A DNA stretch of 64,000 nucleotides from JARBUG01 sp035628915 (lineage in GTDB: Bacteria; Bacillota; Sulfobacillia; Symbiobacteriales; Symbiobacteriaceae), in the NCBI GenBank assembly GCA_035628915.1, contig DASPIW010000054.1, positions 1 to 64,000 of the forward strand. Direction: 5' to 3'. The notes under the pieces are model-generated. The model was not told the DNA's origin and did no database searches. It saw nothing but the letters and a program-made list of their open reading frames with translations. The position numbers and the translations under genes are program-made. Below are positions 61,775 through 64,000 of the stretch, piece after piece (the stretch's first letter is position 1; every line of letters begins with the position of its first letter).

Positions 61775-62719
61775 GTGCCAAACGAGCGCAAATATCGCAT
61801 ACTGACCATGCTAACACTGGTTCTGACGTTCTTCCTTCTCGGCAACTGCTTCAGGGAGCCTTTCAGGCTCCGTGCAGCGGAAAAGCGGCAGCGGGGAGAG
61901 TATGTCCTGAAGGGAGCAGCGGTCTACGCCGAGCAATGTGTCCAATGTCATGGCCCGCGCGGAGAGGGCGTGGTCGGCATGCCGCTCAACCGGAGCGAAC
62001 TCAAAGTCGATGATCGGTCCCCAGCGGGGGCTCCTTTGTACGAGAAGATTTACTCGGCCGTGGACCAGGGGCGCCCGGGAACTGTCGACCATCCCCTCTG
62101 GAGCCGGACTCCAGATGGAAAATGGATCTCCTACACAGCCATGGCTGCCTGGGGGAGCTCGTCGGGTGGGCCGCTGAGTGAAGAGGATCTACGGGCAGTG
62201 ACCCTCTTTGTAATGAACCCCGCAGGCGACCAGTGGAGTCTGATCGGCGACGTCGACCTGGCGCCCCTGCCGCCTCCCGACTATTCCGTGGGGGCTGATG
62301 GGTTGCTGCCCCTCCCCGATGCTCAGGGGGTGGACAAGGCGACGGATGATGCAGCCAAGGGTTTGCTCCGCAACCGTACGCACACGCAGTGCCTCAACTG
62401 TCACTTCGTTGGCACGAGGGGCGCCAAACTGGCCCCTGACCTAACCCAGGTGGGAAGTTGGGGCATCGACCGGGAGTTCTTGGAGAGGTTCATCACATAC
62501 GCCAACCTGCCATTGCCTAACGAGCAGGACCGTTACGTTGTGCCACATGACGAGCGCATGCCGGCCTACTGGAGTGAAAACCGGGCGGTAACCGGCCCGG
62601 CGCTGAACTTGGCCAAGCCAGTGGCATCGGAGGGTCCTTACTTTATGCTGCGTTTCCGGGAGAAGTTCACCGAGGAAGAGGTGTCAACGCTGGCAACGTA
62701 TCTTCTCGGGCTCAAATGA
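61775..62719 (+). CDS. c-type cytochrome with two CXXCH sites
   Basis: About 314 aa. N-terminal anchor (ILTMLTLVLTFFLLGNCF), then CVQCH at the start of a class I-like domain (GAAVYAEQCVQCHGPRGEGV) and CLNCH in a second domain (HTQCLNCHFVGTRGAKLAPD). Met-containing distal segments (DERMPAYWSENRAV) could supply axial ligands. GTG 61775 follows aaaggagaccctgatt; ATG 61736 is an alternative. It lies 76 bp after selenoprotein candidate 2 and may be co-transcribed. Confidence 0.85.
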   Translation: MPNERKYRILTMLTLVLTFFLLGNCFREPFRLRAAEKRQRGEYVLKGAAVYAEQCVQCHGPRGEGVVGMPLNRSELKVDDRSPAGAPLYEKIYSAVDQGRPGTVDHPLWSRTPDGKWISYTAMAAWGSSSGGPLSEEDLRAVTLFVMNPAGDQWSLIGDVDLAPLPPPDYSVGADGLLPLPDAQGVDKATDDAAKGLLRNRTHTQCLNCHFVGTRGAKLAPDLTQVGSWGIDREFLERFITYANLPLPNEQDRYVVPHDERMPAYWSENRAVTGPALNLAKPVASEGPYFMLRFREKFTEEEVSTLATYLLGLK

Positions 62720-62729
62720 TTCAGCGTAA

Positions 62730-62764
62730 ATCCCCCGCCCTGTATGGTCACAGGCGCGGGGGAT
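62730..62764 (+). terminator. hairpin after cytochrome gene
   Basis: Stem atcccccgc / gcgggggat with a 17-nt loop, 10 nt after the stop, then tctact. Confidence 0.6.
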
Positions 62765-63085
62765 TCTACTCCTTCGGCCTCAGATCAGCCTCGACCTCCT
62801 CGTCGGCGTGGCCCTGGCGTGCGCAGCTGTGTACATTCTGGGGTGGGATGAGTACCGGCATGCGGACAAGACTCATCCACTCTCGTCGCGGACAAGGTTC
62901 TGGATGAGATCTGCGCTGCTCGTCTCGGAGGCTGGTGGTTGGACGAACAGGGTGGCAATAGGCTGCTCAGGCCCTGTGGTCGAGTATCTGAGTGCATGCC
63001 GCTTCCACATGGGCATCATCGTAAGTCCCTCCGTGTGCCTGAGACTTCATAGCTGGTTCTGTCGGCAGGTATGAGAGGATGCGGG
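62765..63085. other. No confident gene
   Basis: A plus-strand frame (62808-63074) starts MALACAAVYILGWDEYRHAD and has one hydrophobic stretch, but it lacks a ribosome binding site and family similarity. It may be the remnant of a small membrane protein. Nothing else is seen. Confidence 0.4.
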
Positions 63086-63298
63086 TTAATGGCAAGCCTT
63101 CTTCTCATCGCTTGCGGCAGAGGTGGTAGACCCCTGGGGATCATGACCGTGAGCCCGATGCATCAGCACATGGCTCAGGGGACAGAGCAGCAGCGTGACA
63201 TACCCGATCATGTTCTGGTAACCCCTGGACCATAGGAAGTACACACCGGCCAGGACCATCGCTCCGCACCCAATCCACATCAGCACCTTCTTGGACAT
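63086..63298 (-). CDS. DUF2933-like small membrane protein
   Basis: 70 aa: MSKKVLMWIGCGAMVLAGVY, a second helix YQNMIGYVTLLLCPLSHVLM, then a His-rich tail HRAHGHDPQGSTTSAASDEK KACH. The CP-x-x-H-x-x-M-H-x-x-H-GH pattern is that of DUF2933 proteins, often found with copper/silver resistance genes. ATG 63298 follows GGGGAGGGTCTCCTTG. It is driven by P3. A truncated copy lies at 60762. Confidence 0.75.
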   Translation of the reverse strand: MSKKVLMWIGCGAMVLAGVYFLWSRGYQNMIGYVTLLLCPLSHVLMHRAHGHDPQGSTTSAASDEKKACH

Positions 63299-63342
63299 CA
63301 AGGAGACCCTCCCCTCCGGCATCAGCAGGTCGTTCACAACGA

Positions 63343-63409
63343 ATACCCCGTATGGGTATCGGTCATGACACCCTCAGTGTAACACCAACCTGTGGGGAAG
63401 TTGTGAAGC
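63343..63409 (-). promoter_or_regulatory. composite promoter P3 (CsoR-like operator) for DUF2933 gene
   Basis: The minus strand reads TTCACAACTTCC-CCACAGG, -10-like TACACT, then ATACCCATACGGGGTAT (plus 63343-63359), 45 bp before the start. Order and spacing match P1 and P2. Confidence 0.72.
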
Positions 63410-63504
63410 CTGTCCGCCTGCGCGAACCTCTCCCTGATAGATACCAAATGAGTAGGTTGGAACGCCGAAGTAGTACATCGGGATACGTAATTTCGATGTA
63501 ATAT

Positions 63505-64000
63505 ATGGTTAGCAATCACATCACACAGAAGCTAACGAATCACGGCCCGTGGGAACGTGAGGTGTTCAATGCCATGTCTGATCTCCTCGAGGCGGCCGTC
63601 GACCACAGCGAAGAAGGCGTCATTATCGTCGACGTGACCGGAAGGATTAAAGTATACAACCGCAAAGCCCGGGAGATCTTCGCGATTGACCCGCGCATCG
63701 GCCCGGGCCATCCCGCCGGGCGGATCAAGCCGGGCGATATCGTGGCGATTGCCGATACCTGCATCGGTCACGACGATGGCGGGCTCTCCCCGGAGGACCT
63801 GAAGCTCATCGGCGTTGACCCCACCGGCATCCGCGCCGGGGACAGCATCGTTGCGATCGGCGTCTTCGGGGCGCCCCCGGGAACGGCGGTCTGGCAATTT
63901 TGCGCAGGCACGGGCTTCACCTCCTTCGAGGTCTGCAGAAGCCTCGACAATCTGAAGCACGTAAAGGCCCGCATAGATGGGCTGAAGAAGCAGGCCGTCA
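63505..64000 (+). CDS. PAS-domain regulator, N-terminal part (runs off window)
   Basis: Open frame without stop to the window edge. It reads FNAMSDLLEAAVDHSEEGVI then IVDVTGRIKVYNRKAREIFA (PAS), followed by GRIKPGDIVAIADTCIGHDD, GGLSPEDLKLIGVDPTGIRA and GDSIVAIGVFGAPPG. This N-terminal layout is known from sigma-54-dependent activators and PAS-linked kinases of Firmicutes; the output domain lies outside. The start is uncertain: ATG 63505 lacks a good ribosome binding site, and ATG 63571 after gaggtg is an alternative. Confidence 0.75.
   Translation, partial: MVSNHITQKLTNHGPWEREVFNAMSDLLEAAVDHSEEGVIIVDVTGRIKVYNRKAREIFAIDPRIGPGHPAGRIKPGDIVAIADTCIGHDDGGLSPEDLKLIGVDPTGIRAGDSIVAIGVFGAPPGTAVWQFCAGTGFTSFEVCRSLDNLKHVKARIDGLKKQAV

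Noticed and set aside
63532..63974. minus-strand frames at the window end
   Set aside because: Antisense shadows of the plus-strand PAS-domain gene that runs off the window.

Overview
The window looks like a chromosome segment of a high-GC, Firmicute-type bacterium. GTG and TTG starts are frequent, nearly every gene has a strong purine-rich ribosome binding site, GC is well above 60%, and the genes include PcrB, MurR/RpiR, ACR3 and several lipoprotein-anchored ABC binding proteins. A Symbiobacterium-like lineage fits, but that assignment is inference. The window opens in the 5S gene at the end of an rRNA operon and closes inside a PAS-domain regulator.

Layout. 1-4.1 kb: 5S rRNA, a CPBP-type membrane protein, then a graveyard of broken genes (ABC ATPase, permease stub, DsbA tail, two pieces of an alpha/beta hydrolase, an unidentified broken gene) and short repeats. 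4.2-8.2 kb: CopD-like membrane protein, then a DctS/DctR-type two-component system with an orphan TRAP-type binding protein. 8.3-13.1 kb: complete Liv-type branched-chain amino acid ABC operon. 13.4-14.4 kb: HTH protein with a nuclease-like tail. 14.5-22.9 kb: two giant unrecognised proteins (1451 aa with a Tat signal, 1297 aa without one) followed by a private tatA. 23.6-33.9 kb: sugar or sugar-acid operon (ABC transporter without ATPase, RpiR regulator, FGGY kinase, IlvD/Edd dehydratase, DapA-family aldolase, LarA-like enzyme, short 6-phosphogluconate dehydrogenase). 33.9-41.1 kb: small membrane protein, MFS transporter, divergent arsenic module (ArsP-like permease and thioredoxin-like protein against ArsR-ACR3), second LarA-like protein, a hypothetical protein and a cysteine-rich protein. 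41.4-50.9 kb: peptide ABC binding protein and two permeases without ATPases, M28 peptidase, PcrB, double GNAT, UvrB.

52-64 kb is a copper/cytochrome-flavoured accessory region. It holds a nine-haem cytochrome c, an HMA-HMA relic with an amber codon, a second-site-looking lgt, a methyltransferase, a truncated sensor kinase, a Met-rich secreted protein, CcdA, a membrane cupredoxin, two PCYCGC-family proteins, a two-CXXCH cytochrome and two DUF2933-like genes (one truncated). Three minus-strand promoters here share one architecture: a direct-repeat TTCACAG-type box, a -10, and a CsoR-like palindrome ATACCCCGTAyrGGTAT.

The most striking observation is that both PCYCGC paralogues (60027-60638 minus, 61198-61698 plus) carry an in-frame TGA at the same codon. 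It sits where the family is expected to have the first Cys of a CxxC pair. Coding sequence continues after it, and 11 nt downstream both genes share 21 identical bases that can fold into a hairpin. This is what a pair of selenoproteins with bacterial SECIS elements should look like. The second candidate novel system is the Tat-giant/giant/tatA cassette.
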